The notes beneath the pieces were generated by a model. That model was not told where the DNA came from and searched no databases. It worked only from the letters and a program-made list of their open reading frames with translations. From positions 24,809,257 to 24,873,256 of the forward strand of contig NC_086350.1 in NCBI RefSeq assembly GCF_036324505.1: DNA of 64,000 nt, read 5' to 3'. Made by a program: the position numbers and the translations under genes. Numbering within the stretch: position 1 is the stretch's first letter; each line of letters opens with the position of its first letter. Of this stretch, positions 1 through 13,900 are shown one piece after another. Origin of the DNA: Eleginops maclovinus (Eukaryota > Chordata > Actinopteri > Perciformes > Eleginopidae).

Positions 1-39
1 CTTCAAAAATTCTGAGTTCATTCTCATTTTAGCGTACAT

Positions 40-691
40 GCTGACATCTTCGCAGCTCTCAATCATCTCAATCAGCAGATGCAGGGCGGTGGAGTCAACA
101 TCATCGAAGCGGAGAGAACCTGAAGGCTTTTCAAAAAAAGCTACCGTTATGGAAACGACGAACAGAGAACGATAACTTCGCAAACTTTCCCCTGCTGGAC
201 GACTGTGTAAGTAAGATTGAAGATGTGTCTGGAATAGGAGACATTCCTGTACCCGCGGAACTGAAGCAAGCAATTCCCACGCACTTGGATGAGCTTGCAA
301 AGTCTCTCGACGGTTATTTCCCTACAAGAGAGTCATATCCAGCATGGGTGAGACAGCTGTTCACATTTGGTGTTGAGACAGCATATGTCAATGATGAATA
401 CCTCGACGAAATCATTGAAATTCAGCAGAGCCAGGTTCAACAGCAACTCTTCAGAACAACTACGCTCTCAACGTTTGGTGTCAACAAATGGTAACGTACC
501 CTGTTATTGCTAAGAAAGCCCTGGAGATTTTCATACCGTTTGTTACAACATATCTTTGCGACAAATCCTTTTCGAGGATGCTGGACATAAAAATGAAGAA
601 AAGGAACAGACTTTGTTGCAAAAATGACATGAGAGTGGCTCTTGCCAAGGTGAAGCCGTGCATTTCTGAACTGGTCTCTCAAAAGCCATAG
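40..691 (+). pseudogene. Broken hAT-superfamily transposase (ZBED5/SCAND3-like), C-terminal part
   Basis: Three reading-frame segments (about 40-120, 120-475 and 470-691) together read like the C-terminal half of a hAT transposase of the ZBED5/SCAND3/FAM200-like type. The last part holds the typical C-terminal dimerisation block, with FVTTYLCDKSFSRMLDIK followed by a KRNRL stretch and a terminal VALAKVKP segment. Two frame breaks are visible, near base 120 and near base 475, each explained by one missing base. A stop follows the final segment at about 689-691. The start lies left of the window. Such genes are sometimes domesticated in vertebrates, but the two frame breaks make a dead copy more likely. 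Assignment to the superfamily is from remembered family motifs, not from a search. Confidence 0.7.
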
Positions 692-944
692 CAGAAGTCA
701 CACTGATTTGCAGTAAGTATTCATTATTATGTTTTTGTGTGAAAATCATGTTTTGCTGGTTTTGCCGCAAATTCCAAGTCGTCCCCCAGAAACCCTGGTT
801 GACTTGTTCATTTCTAGCATTTACAGCTTTATCAGTTCTGCTATTGATAGCTCAGCGTCCGGCCCCAAGGATTCTTGGGAGCAGGAGCTAAAAAGACGGG
901 GAAAGAATGGAAGTTCTCTGTGACACTGCTCTGTTGCTAGGGTT

Positions 945-1350
945 AGGGACACAGCTCTCTCCTTGGGCATAGAGAGATTGGATGGCCCTGAGTAGTGAGT
1001 GACTCACTCACCCCATACTCCTGCAGCACATCCTAAATATGTCCTAGGTAACCGGGTCATATGCCTTCTCCAAATCGACAAAACACATGTAGAAAGGTAT
1101 ACTCGGAGGCTTCTTCCAGGATCGTTGCTGGTCTGTTGTTCAAGCTAGGGAGTTATCTTAGGCAAACCAAGCTGTGAGGAGACCACGGGGCAGATAAGGA
1201 CCTGGTGGAGGGATAATGTCTCAACGCTGGCCTGGGAGCACCTTTCAATCCCTTAGATCAGGTTGATGTGGCCAGGGAAAGGGGAAGTTTGGGGCCCTCT
1301 GCTGGAACTGGTTCCCCCGTGACCCGATTCCAAATAAACTTTAGAAAATA
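945..1350. mobile_element. Rearranged LINE fragment: antisense reverse-transcriptase part joined to sense 3' end
   Basis: Bases about 945-1130 match, in the same orientation, the antisense LINE at 63535-63700 (for example the words agattggatggccct and ccccatactcc). Bases about 1168-1345 match the sense 3' end at 38630-38780 (ctggcctgggagc, gatgtggccagggaaag, tttgggg). Two parts of one LINE family therefore lie head to head. Both parts are diverged and non-coding. Confidence 0.6.
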
Positions 1351-1698
1351 AGGTGGTTGGAGAGGCAAGGCGACCACTTTTTGAATCAATAAAATAATTT
1401 TATCAATCAATATTGTGAGTCAAGTCGTCAGTACGTAGCGATCTAATAAACTGGGATAATGTGCAGCAAGGCGGTCATTAATAAAAAGACACCTCAACTT
1501 CAAGCTCTTGCTCACCCTGTAGCTGTTCCTTTATGTGAGCGAAATGTGCCTTCCTGTTAAACAACCTTGTTGAATGATAAAATAACGTGGACATAAGACT
1601 GCAGAACAGAGAATGGGTTGGACTTTATGAGACCTATTGTTATCAAAACAGGCATTCGCTGCTGAAGCTAAAACATCTTCGTGAACAGACTGTAGGCT

Positions 1699-1908
<210 letters not shown>

Positions 1909-2888
1909 TCTACTGAAACTGATACAAGGCTCAGGTCCAAGGAGTCGGCATACCTGTAAAAAAGCTTCTGCTGTGTAATTTCAGCTCGCAGAGGAAGAGT
2001 GATCCACGGAGAGAGCGCTTTGTGGCTTTCTGTCAGAGAGGTGTGAAGGGACAAGCGGAGGTGAAGAAGAGGGTCAGGAGTTCACGTAAACTTGATTCCA
2101 ACAACCCAGTATAGATCATTTGGGCCAAGGGGGTGGAAAAGGAGGGGTACACTCATTAAGATGTGTGACAGAGACTGTTCTGTCATCACCTCTAATGAGA
2201 AGAAGTAACTAAAGATGGACGCTTGCGCTCATCAGACACACACCAAAAACAACATTCCTCCAAATGCATATTTGTCACCTTCCTCTACTTAGAATTGTCA
2301 TGGTTAAAAGGAACCAATATCCACTGTTGACAGGAAACAGGAAACATTGATCTCCGTGTTTACCATGTCTTGTTGACCAACCCTTCCAACCAAACCACAC
2401 ACATGTACACTTATACCACTGATGTAGGGTGGATCAGTCGTAAGGTCTGTGGTAGGAGTGTCTTTGGGAAATCAATGAAATTGTATTTATACAGCCTAAT
2501 AACACAAACTTCACATTTGTCTCATGGTGCTTTATAGTGTGTACAGCATACTTCAGATGGGACAAGATAACACTCCAGAAGATACCCTATAAGACAATTG
2601 AAAGGGAAAGAAATGAAGAAACCTCGGGAAGAGCAACAGAGGGGGATCTCTCTCCGAAAACGGACCAGCAGGCAATAGATCATGGTGTATGGTTAAAAAA
2701 CAAGATAATAAAATGACACAATGAAAATGACAGCAAATAATGTGAATGTATATAATACTTATCCAGGAATATGTCCAAAAGCTTCCAGATGTTACAAAAA
2801 AATAAGAATGTGGGCCTAATGGCATTGGTAGCTCCTGTGTTTATCTTAAACATTTGGGTGTTATCAAAGATGATACCAATATATTCAA

Positions 2889-3300
2889 CCAGAATCAGAA
2901 TCAGCATACCTTTATTCGTCCCACAGAGGGGACATTTTCATTTGTACAGCAGAAAGAGCCAAAGACAGTTTAATATCACACCCAAGATACTAAAAAAGTA
3001 TACAAGAATCACACAATTTACAAAATTCACAAAAATGGACCTCAAAAACCATTCTGAGTATAGCAGCCAGATATATATTGTACAGTTATTAACACAACAG
3101 TGGTAGTTGGAGTCAGTGTTGTAGGTGTGAGGGTCTACCATGGCCATGATGGTTATAGAGTCTGACCGTTGCAGGAAGGTGAAGGAAGTTCACCATGTCA
3201 TTGCTGTTCATGACCATTGAGGCTTCATGTGAAACCAATGACACCCTCCCTATCGTATTGTAATACCATGTTGGTGGCTGTGCTGTTATGAAGTATATCG
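2889..3300 (-). mobile_element. Probable 3' end of a non-LTR retrotransposon, antisense
   Basis: The left edge has the short direct repeat agaatcagaatcagc, then a stretch resembling the antisense 3' ends of fish L2/CR1-type LINEs (ctttattcgtcccacagagggg; later gttgtaggtgtgagggtc). No open frame remains. Family and exact borders are from pattern memory and are uncertain. Confidence 0.45.
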
Positions 3301-3698
3301 GATTAAGTGCAGTTTGTTAGGACTCTATGTGGTCTTTAAGGAAAACCACCCATAATCTATAAAATTTGACCTAAATTAAATCAGAGGTTCCAGTTTCCAG
3401 GAACTTTTTAGCATAATCCAAAGCCCCTGCTAGCATGCTAAACAAACTGGTAAGGTTGGTTCTTAAATAAATGTTAATAGATAGATGACAAAGGATGTTA
3501 GAGTGATTGGCCTTTGGTTGTTGCGGGAGCAAGCCTTGTTTTTCTTATGGACAGGGATGATTGTTGAGGTCTTTAGCTCATAGCATATAGCAGTTAGCTT
3601 GTGCTAGCTCCTGTGCTGCTAGAAATGTCCACATTGGCAGTGAAGTGTACAGTTCAACTGCATTTGAATCAAATAAAATTGAACAACACACATTGCTA

Positions 3699-3736
3699 GC
3701 GCTCTCATGCTAAGACGCAGGTTAGCATGAGAGCGC
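3699..3736. repeat. Perfect 15-bp inverted repeat with 8-nt loop
   Basis: gcgctctcatgctaa at 3699-3713 is the exact reverse complement of 3722-3736. It would form a short hairpin. No T-run or gene edge next to it suggests a function. Confidence 0.85.
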
Positions 3737-4433
3737 ATGAGAGGCAGCCTGATATCACCAAAACATGTCCTTTGTGTCAAAAAGTTCTGGTTTAGCTAAG
3801 TGTTGGATAGCAAATGTAACTGATTTAAAGTTGAATTCTTTTAAATGTGTTATTATTTGGTCTTTCCAGATAGTGGCATGGCAAAAAGTTGGAAAATGAT
3901 TTTGACACAGATATATAATTCAAGTTTCTCATAAAGGTTTTTTCACCTGTTGTGTCTGTGCTATCCGTAACATCACTCAAATCTTGTCATACGAACTTGG
4001 TTACCATACAAAAGATCTAAGTTCAAGGTTAATTGTCTTCAGCCATCAAAAACCTTGTTGGTCGGAGTCTAGCACCGATTATTGTGTGTCCTGCAGCTGC
4101 CAGTTGGCCTTCTCAAGGCCTTTTTATAGTGGCTGCCTTCTCAACACTGCAGCACAAATGCTTTCTGGAGCGCTTTATCCTGGAGGGGATTGGGTTTCAC
4201 TTGCGCAGGCATGCACTTACACACAAATACTCACTCATTTAACCACTTTCATTTATGTAAATGTATCTAATATTTGTTATGGAAGAGAAGAAACTTTGTT
4301 TTGCTTTTTGTTACAATAGGATGCATCCTATTTGGTATAATGTGCAGAAAGATGTTAAAAACAACACAATCTCTAGAATAAATGTACAACAACTGTACAC
4401 AATGTACAAAATACATGCATGTAACAGTGACAA

Positions 4434-4594
<161 letters not shown>

Positions 4595-4643
4595 CACCCT
4601 TGCTGCCCTGGTTATTATTCCAAGCCAAGTTAAGTCAGGGGGA

Positions 4644-4665
4644 GTCTCTCTCTCTCTCTCTCTCC
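4644..4665. repeat. (TC)n microsatellite, 22 bp
   Basis: Eleven TC units just downstream of the CA tract. Confidence 0.9.
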
Positions 4666-4937
4666 TGAGACAAAGCAGTAATGCAGCGTGTGTGCATCTC
4701 TCTTAATGTGGAATGGAAATGACAAGACGGATGCTCTGAGTTTCATGTGTGTGTGACGCTGGATACAAAGTGGTGAGGACGCGCTTTGGATTTCCTCCCC
4801 CTGAGTACCTCCACTATTTCCGTCTGCCTGAGTTCTCCTGTCTTGTCTTTTTACAACTACTCCGTCCGTGTGTTTGTCTAACAGTCTATTTGTCTGTCTG
4901 TGTGTGTGTGTGTGGTACAGAACGAGGTCGACCAGCT

Positions 4938-4994
4938 ATGACAGCCCCCCTGAGCTCGTCCAGTGGCTTGGAGGTCCTCCTCTCCACCCTGCAG
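4938..4994 (+). CDS. agbl1: AGBL1 exon 1 (first recognised coding exon)
   Basis: It codes residues 1-19, starting [19 protein letters not shown], and ends in phase 0 before gtaagg. The piece [11 protein letters not shown] matches the start of AGBL1 and of the AGTPBP1 ARM-like region. An AG at 4919-4920 could be a splice acceptor, and the frame is open back to it (RGRPAM). The protein may therefore begin in an earlier exon; the ATG at 4938 is only the most economical choice. Confidence 0.75.
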
Positions 4995-7900
4995 GTAAGG
5001 ATTGTTTAGTATTCTTCATGTTTTTCAATGCTTCACAACTAACCACACAGTTGTGCTGTTGTTGGGGTTTTACTTTTTTAATTTAAAACAATATTTCATT
5101 TTGAATACCTTTTGCTTTTATTGATATTTCTAACAAATAACTTTCATTTACATCACTTAATTGCCTATTAAATGTACACAAAATAGAAATGTGTCTTAGG
5201 CACTGGTATGTAAGACACACATCATGCACAATACACAACAATTATGCATCCTAAAATCTAAAAGTGGCAGTCATAAAAGTGCAAATTAGATTGATCCATA
5301 GGGAGTATAAACAATAAATACATCAAATTAAGTGTGGTGTTAAGGCATCTTTAGAGGTTTAGAAAAGGGACAGTGTTGAAATTAAGCATGCATGAAATAT
5401 TTCATTTAATGCAATGCACACTACTACTAAACTAAAGACACCATCATTTGTCCTGTATTCCCACTAAAAAATGGAAACTGTTGCTGCTTCATTTTATTTT
5501 GTTTGAATCATTTTGAAAAAAAAGGGTCAATGGATAATCAAACATTAATTTCACCAGTTGATGCTCTGCACCAGAGCTTTAAAGTAATGTGTATCCACAG
5601 TTCCTTGGCAGGTCAAACAGAGTCAGAATACAGTATGTTCACTGTTAATCCTCTAGCATTATAAATAGCAGTAGAAGCAGGACTGTTAATATACGTATAA
5701 GTTATACGTTAAGTACTACAAAAGGAATACGGTGAGAGAGATGTGGCATCTTGAATTTCGATTTTTCAAATAAATTCCTCTCTAATTCACTGGTGCACAT
5801 AATTCTTTTTTAAAAAGCAAGGAATGCAGACTGACTCATGATGGATATCATTCCATTTTTCTGTGAAGATCATGAAAGAAGTATCAACTATAAGGATGCT
5901 GTACAGGTTGTTAGAAAAAAGTCTCTTTTCATACAGATTGTTCACACATACATTCCATTTACCTTCAAGTACAGTGAAGGAAATAAGTATTTGATCCCCT
6001 GCTGATTTTGTAAGTTTGCCCACTTACAAAGAAATTTAAATTCTATACTTTTAATGGTAGGTTTATTTGAACAGTGAGAGAAAATCAAAAAGAAAATCTA
6101 GAAATTTACATTAAAAAAAGACATACATTGATTTGTGTTTAATTGTGGGAAATAAGTATTTGATCCCCTTGCAACCAACAAGGATTCTGGCTCCCACGGA
6201 CCGGTTAAATAAGTCCTCTCACTTTAAGAAAGTACTATATCAACTGATATCAACGCTTTACCTGGATAAAAGACACCTGTCCACAGTCAATAAATCAGAT
6301 TACAACCTCTCCGCAGAGGGCAAAACCATAGACAGCTCTTGTGATCATGGTGGAACTAATGTCTAAGGACATCAGGGACAAGTTAGTAGACGAGCACAAG
6401 ACTGGAATAGAAGACAAGACCACCAGCAAACAGCTTGGTGAGAGAGAGACAACTGGTTTGATTATTAGAAGATGGAAGAAGCACAAAATGACCATCAATC
6501 GCCCTCGGTCTGGGACTCCACCATCTAAGATCTCGCCTCTTGGGGCATCCATGATCATGAGAAAGATGAGGGGTCAGCCAAGAACTGCACAGGAGGGACT
6601 TGTTAATGATCTGAAGGCAGCTGGGACCTGCAGTCACCAAGAAAACTATTGGTAACACACTGCACTGTGATGGATTAAAATCCTGCAGCGCCCGCAAGGT
6701 CCCCTGCTCAAGAAGGCAAATGTACAGGCCGTCTGAAGTCTGCCAATAAACTTTTGAATGATTCAGAGACAAACCATTTTTAAAATTTGTTTGCGCAAAT
6801 CACTCGGTGCACACTTGATGATGCTGCCAGTGAGTGTTGAACTTTATCTCCGTGGATCGTCCCCCTAACCCTATGCTGTGAGGCTGAACAGCAAAGAGTT
6901 GGAGAGCAAAAGTGGGAGAGCAAGAATCTTCAGATTGGTGTTTATGGTAAAAAAAACAATGTCAAACAAAGATATGGTGGCTCATATAATACAAGGCAAG
7001 GGGGCGATGCTAGTTTATTTTACAAAAGCAGTGTGGTCAACGTAATGTTGCCATTTTAAAAAGTGTTGGGAGTGCCTTTCTGCAAAACAAATATGCTTTG
7101 TGGACACAGAACCTTAGATGTAGTAAGTAGGCCATTCTGTTAGGGCTAACAGCCACATCTTGTGGGACCATAGTGTAAATTCTCCCTGCTGATGAGGACC
7201 ACGATATGTGGCTGAACCTTGAGTTCAGAAATGTTTGTCAAGCTTCTTTTCCATATAGGAAACTATAAGTCTTAATGTTTACTGGTCAAACAGGTCAACA
7301 GCTTGAGGCAACATCAGTTTTATTAAAGTTTGATTACCCAGTCTGGGCCAATAAACAATGTTATTATTATTTTGCTATCCATTTTCTATATTTGAATCTA
7401 CAAGCTGCTTGATTTAATGGCATGCTGAGAAAGTGGAAAGCCCATGTTCTTATGTAAGGGTCTATGTTTAAAAGTTATTCCATGTAACAAACAACGTAGC
7501 TGACCAGAGGCGGATATTAATTCCTTTCCGGGTGTGAAGTCTAAATCAGCACTAATCTTTGCCAAAGGAATGGCAAAAGGGAAGAGATGTAACACCAGCT
7601 TCCAGATTGTCTTGAATATACGCCAGGGACATCATAATGTGCCAATAAACCTACAGGTATTCCATTACAGCCAGAAATAAATATATGGAGAGAAAAAAGA
7701 ATTAAAAGGGTGTAAATACAATCACTTGTCATTTATGATACACATAGCATTTAAGTATAGCTTCTGATATGGATGGTAGTAAAAACATAGAAGTGCTTGA
7801 TTAGGCCTGCTATGGGTTACGCTGTATCAAATGTGAATCAATCTTGTACGTACGTTGTATATCAGGTTCTCAGAATTTGGTTTGTGGGTGACACTGAAGC

Positions 7901-10900
7901 CTGGGTACGTGGGGGGGAAATTTTGATATGAATAATAATATTCCCTCTGGTCCCTCAACGATATTGACTGGTCTTGAAAGAAGCGGTGAGCTTTAAAAGC
8001 AACTGCATTGAAAGGCTCTGTTCCCAGCAAAAACTGCAAGATGGAAAATCGAGAAGGGACCAAGGGACTTGAGATTTGAATATTGTCTCGTTGTTGGTTT
8101 CCTACTGACAGTCAACGTCGGTTTCTTGTAGCCATGACCACCATCATTCAACAACCGATTTGAGTGATTTAGTGATTTCGCATTTTACCACTTCTAGTTC
8201 CCTTGTCCAGAAGTCAGTGGTTCTTTGACAGTATTTTCGGTTACAGGCCTAAAATAAGGTTGTAGCGAACACAAGGTTAAGTGATTTTCAAGTTTTGTTC
8301 CACAACACACAATACATCAGTAAATACCACATTTAAATGTCATTCAGCATTTATGTGTCATGAAATCTGCAATTGATAACTGACTTAGCGACTAAATGAG
8401 ACTGTTCATGCTAAACACAAGTCTGCTGTTAGCTATACGGCAGTGAGGTGAAATGATAAGACTGTGATGTAGTGATTTTATTGCCTAGCTAACATTAGCT
8501 AACATCAACGTTAGCTTTTAAGTTCTAGCAACTCCATAAATACACTTTAGAAATCGTGTTGATGCTAAACAAAATGTGTAATCAACATGTGTTTGCCACA
8601 GTTTTTCTACACAATTTACAAATGTCTTTGCTATTTGTCGAGGCAGGCTTTGTGATGCTAAATTCTGGCTCAGCTTACAAAAATACTTCATGACTGCACC
8701 ACTTATAATGAGGTAAATTAGGCTCCCCTTCTTATAGAAAATAGGATACATTTTATACATTTAATTCAAATACCGGTAACCCTTTTTCTCATTATGAGAA
8801 GACACATACGAACATAAATAGGAAAAACAAAAGAGCTTAACAACAGAAAGCTAGCTTGAAGATACAAGTTTTAAAAGCATATTTGAAATTCCTGTATATT
8901 TCTTTTAAATGTTACATAATGGGGTCCGCTAACTTAACAATCAAAAGCTCTGTTGTAGAGTTTGGGGGAAACAGGGCTGAGACAAGTTTTTATTGCTTGT
9001 GAGTTATGGCAATCCCCTAATCCTGAAGACTCTTCACTCCTTCAGCTGTCATCAAAGTCATTGCAACGTTTCTGTTAAGCAATTTTAGACCTGTTACAAT
9101 TGCTCCTGCCGCAAAATCGTGCATTGTGTCAGTTGTATTAAAGTGGAGTAAATTCATTTGGAAGGATCACTGTTGTCCTTTTTTGACTTTTAACTGAATT
9201 ATTCTGATAGCTGCTCAGAGCTGATGTAAATACAGCAGAGGGTAGATGGTTGTGAATAAAACAGAAGGAGAACGGAGGAAACAATCCATGAAGGTGCAAT
9301 GAGTGGAGTCTCAAGGGAAACATTACTATGATGCAAAAAGCACACACATGTGCTGGCACACAAGATATGATTGGACAATAATCATTAAAATGTCAGTGCT
9401 GGGGAACAACATGATTGCTCAATTCTGTTTTGGTAGAGAAGAGTAGGTGTACAACTCTATAGATAGAATTTGATAGCTCTATCTATAGACAGCAGGATTA
9501 GGAGCGGAAACTCAACATGACTCAAAGTACATGAGAGTGTTCCATGATATTGTGTTACAACAAGAAGCATGTAAATGTAACTGTGAGTACACTACCACCA
9601 CGAGGACACTTAAGACAGCAAAGATTTACTGTTCGTAGAGTCAATGGCATTAATCATGGTGGTTTTGTGTAGTGGATTATTACTGTGTGAGCCTTTGTTC
9701 TTAAACTGATTGCTTGCTATTCACTTATCGTAGAAGAAAACAAGAAAAGGAAAGGAGAGAATGGTTATCTTATTTTGAAGTTTGTGTGTTTTCGGCTATT
9801 TCCCCAAAAGTGTAAATACCTTGGTGAGTAAACCTTCTCACAGTGGAGGAGAAATATCCGCACATGCAGTCACATGTCCGTCCCCTCCAATGAGTCTCTC
9901 GCAGGTCAGTGAGGGACCCCTGCTGGGTCCTTGAGAGGTCCTTGGCCAAAAAAGAAAACCCCTGTGGATAACATACTGAGCGCTTGACAGACGCCCCCAT
10001 GGTATATGTGGAAATCAGTTACATGGTGACTTTTGACACAGATACCTTTGAAGTTATTATGGTCTGGTTTATTCAATTTTAAAGATGGGGTGATCAGCCC
10101 ATGGTTCCTGGCATCTGGAAAGCAGTCAGTACCTTGTTAAAGAGGTCCTTTAATGCTTTTTGGGGTTTCCCTTTCCCGTATATATTGATATATATTAGGG
10201 GTGGGACATTTCTGACACATCTCGCAACCTCAGAGTCGGCCAGCTAACCAATCAGACTTGACTGGCCTGTGGTTTCAGACAGAGGGTGAAATGAGGTGAT
10301 GGAGCACAGGCAGTGTTAGAAAAATAAAGAGCTTTTTTGTACATTAAAGCATCATTTGCATAGTATGTCCTCTTGAACAGTTTATCAATTGTGGTTTTAT
10401 TTTATTGAATCTGTGCCGAGAAGTTTTTATGAATTAAATGAGTGATCAGTTAGAGTTAGGATTGACAGAATGGGGTAATCAAATCGGTTTTGGCTATATT
10501 TAAAAGTGTATTCAAGGTTCATATGTTTTTGTTAGATCTGTAGATGGGATAATTTGCTGGAGAGATTAAAATAGCTGTCCCCATTGCAGTATTTATCTTG
10601 TATCGCTCATTCTCATGGCTTTCCAGTTTATTGTCCAGGTGAACACCCAGGTATTTGTAGTCCTGAACAATGTCGGGGGTGACTGCCGACATTGTTCAGG
10701 ACTACAAATACCTGGGTGTTCACCTGGACAATAAACTGGACTGGGCCAAGAAAACTGAGGCTGTGTATAAGAAGGGCCAGAGCCGACTCTACTTCCTGCG
10801 GAGGCTCCGGTCCTTCAACGTCTGTAACACCATGCTGAAGATGTTCTACCAGTCGGTGGTAGCCAGTGCCATCTTCTTTGGTGTTGCGTGCTGGGGAAGC

Positions 10901-13900
10901 AGGTTGAGGTCAGCAGACGCCAACAAGATCAGCAGGATCGTCAGGAAGGCTGGCTCCGTCCTGGGGGTCCAGCTGGACTCTTTGCTGGTGGTGTCTGAGA
11001 GGGGGATGCTGCGCAAGCTGCGTAGTATCATGGACAACAACTCTCACCCTCTCCACCAGGTGCTGACCTCATACAGGAGCACCTTCAGCAATAGACTCAT
11101 TCCACCCCGGTGTACCACAGAACGCCACAGGAAGTCCTTTCTTCCTGTGGCCATCAGACTGTTTAACTCATCCACCTCAGGTCGTTAGAGGAACATTGGA
11201 GACTCAGAGACACTTTATTTCATCGCAATGCTGTCATTTCCCTTTACTTTCACTTTCACATGTCACTTTATTCACATGTCACTTTATTTAGTATTTAGTA
11301 TTTAGTTTAGTTTTATTAGTTATCTTATTACTGTACTGCCATTTGCACTATACGTATTGTTGTATATTGTATATACCTACGTAGTTACTGTAACTATTTC
11401 ACTATTTCATATTTGCAAAGCTGCTCTTATTGTTGATACATTTAGTTTATACTTAGTTATTTTAGTTTATATTTAGTAATATTTGATGTATATTTAGTGT
11501 ATATTTAGTAGTTTAGTTATATTGAGTGCATATTTCTCCTTCCTTCTTTGTATTGAACTGTTGCATCTCAATTTCCCTCGGGATAAATAAAGCTTCTTGA
11601 ATCTTGAATCTTGAATCTTGAATCTTTGTCGTTTCTAATCTTTTCTACATGTACCAGAACTGACCTTGGACTCTTTAGAGATTATTTAATTGTAGTAAAT
11701 AGATTTGAATAGATTTTCAAGGTATTCCAGAAGTGGTGTGGGGTCATGTGTGTTTCTGTGTTTATTATCTGATAGCAGGCTTTTGTGTTTTATTTTTTCT
11801 TTACTGTCAAAGCATTTTTCCCATAAGTTCTTGGTTTATTGTTTTAATATTTCTTTTTTATTCCATGCTTTGCATTTAGTGCAGCTTTTTGGAAGAAATG
11901 TTATTTACATAAATGTAGACTTTATTACCACAAGGGATATGATGTAATTGAAGTAAATACTTATTGCCAGATAATATCATATATCACATATCATTTCATA
12001 TGCTTCCTTGCTTGGTTCTCTTGTCTCTACAGAATGCAGGGGATGTGGAGAGTACCTTAAATATCCTCAATGTCCTGGACGAACTTCTGTCTGCTGGTAA
12101 GTTTAGGTCTAACCCATGACTGTAATTCAATATATCCCCAATCATGCAGGGGTGTATTTTTCTCAAACTAATGCTGAGAGTGTTACTTCTTGGTTGGGTA
12201 GGCAAAGCACAGATTGCAGGATATCAGTCAATGAAGCAAACAAATAAGCAGGCAGTAGGTCAAATGAGATGAACTAGAGTCAGGTCGGACAAAACAGAAA
12301 CATAGAGGCAGTAGCATGAGACAATCAATGAAACAGAACTGGTAAAAGGACTTTAGAGGGAATGACCTACAGGTAATACAATGGGAGGAAAGGACCAGGT
12401 AAGGAGAACCAACACATTGAAAACATTTAAATCCATCAGTGTTGGAAAAATCCGATCCTCCGTCTTTCACTTAGAGCCAAACGGATGTTCTCTGCCTAAC
12501 AGAGCACTAATCTAAGAAACTCTAGCAACTCTCTCTGTGTTCAGGTACGGATCGTCGTATCCAATATATGATCAGTAAAGGTGGCAGCGAGGCCTTGCTC
12601 AGCGCACTGGTCAACACTGGCCGCAGCTTCAGTCCCAACTACACCCTTCTGCTGCCACTGCTGCACCTGCTGGCTAAAGTTGGACACAGAGGTGAGAATG
12701 GATGAAAAGGTAAATGAATGGAAAGTTGACACCCATGTGGATCCAATGAGCCTAATTGTATTGTACCTTGGGCCTTTCATTGGAGTGAATCATTTTTTTT
12801 TTTTTACCATGACGTCAATGAATAAGAAAAGCTGTTGTGAGCTCTAGGATTTTCACAGCTTTGTGAAACTTTACGACAAACTAAAGAGTATGATCATTCA
12901 GGGTATTACTTTTATTTACAATAAGGAGATGTCTGAGTGTTTTCAGAAAGGAAGTGCTCGCCACCCATATGCCCAAACGTTATTGATCCTAAATTACAGC
13001 ATGACTCTTCCATTGTCTTCCGCAAGGTTTGGTTGTCCAATTATTTTTATTTTATGTGATATTTGGCCATTTTGCTTTATCAATTTATCTGATTTATGAC
13101 TAGAATAACTTGACATACAGTGCTGAGCTGAGGTCCAAGATTTCAGATAATGAACACCATTTAATGTTGACTTCTTATCTACCCCTAAACATCCATTAGC
13201 CCCCACCTCTAGGAGGAACCTCTAAGGAGCCCAACATGTATTAAGTATTACATTTCTCATAATATTGCTGCTTATTATAAAGATTCCAAAAAGACATTAC
13301 ATGGTTAGCTGATTCTGAACTCTTTAACTGGACATTACAGTCTACACATACTGTACATGAATACATTTGATATTTTTGTCTCTGCAGACCGCCGTATTGG
13401 TATGAAGGCAGAGGAGGCTGGAGCTGTGCTGCTGACTCTGAATCTGCTCAGAAAAAACGTCCAACATGCAAAAAGGGCGGCAGCGTTCCTCTGGGTCATC
13501 CAGGTGTTCTGTTCATCAGGTATGAAAATTATTTATGGTTCACCTTCACACAACACACTTTACTCTACATTTTTTCCTTCACTGTTTCATGACTTTCAGT
13601 TTCCCAGACTATTTCGCCAGACATTAGCACCTCACAATGTGTGGTAAGCTCTGAAAGACACAAGTGTGAGTAGCTTTCACCCAGTACGTGTCAGTAGAGC
13701 AGCCAACCAATCATACAAACTGGTGCGATGACCTGCAAATGAGCCATTATTTATCATATCTTTCTGCTTGAATCTCTTTCGACATCATCCTTACTTTATG
13801 AGCAACAATGAAATGAAAGTAGTAGTATATTTTTTGATTTATGTGTTAGGTTTAGAAGGGAATATGACACATCTGATTGGTAAAAGTGACTTTAAAGTGT

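Larger units (their letters stand above)
4995..12032 (+). other. agbl1: AGBL1 intron 1 (7.0 kb)
   Basis: A large intron with a half Tc1-like transposon (5972-6772), a copy of the TTAA-flanked repeat (10141-10376) and a LINE 3' half with a hairpin (10622-11628). The remaining AT-rich sequence (about 6800-10100) shows no coding signal. Confidence 0.75.
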
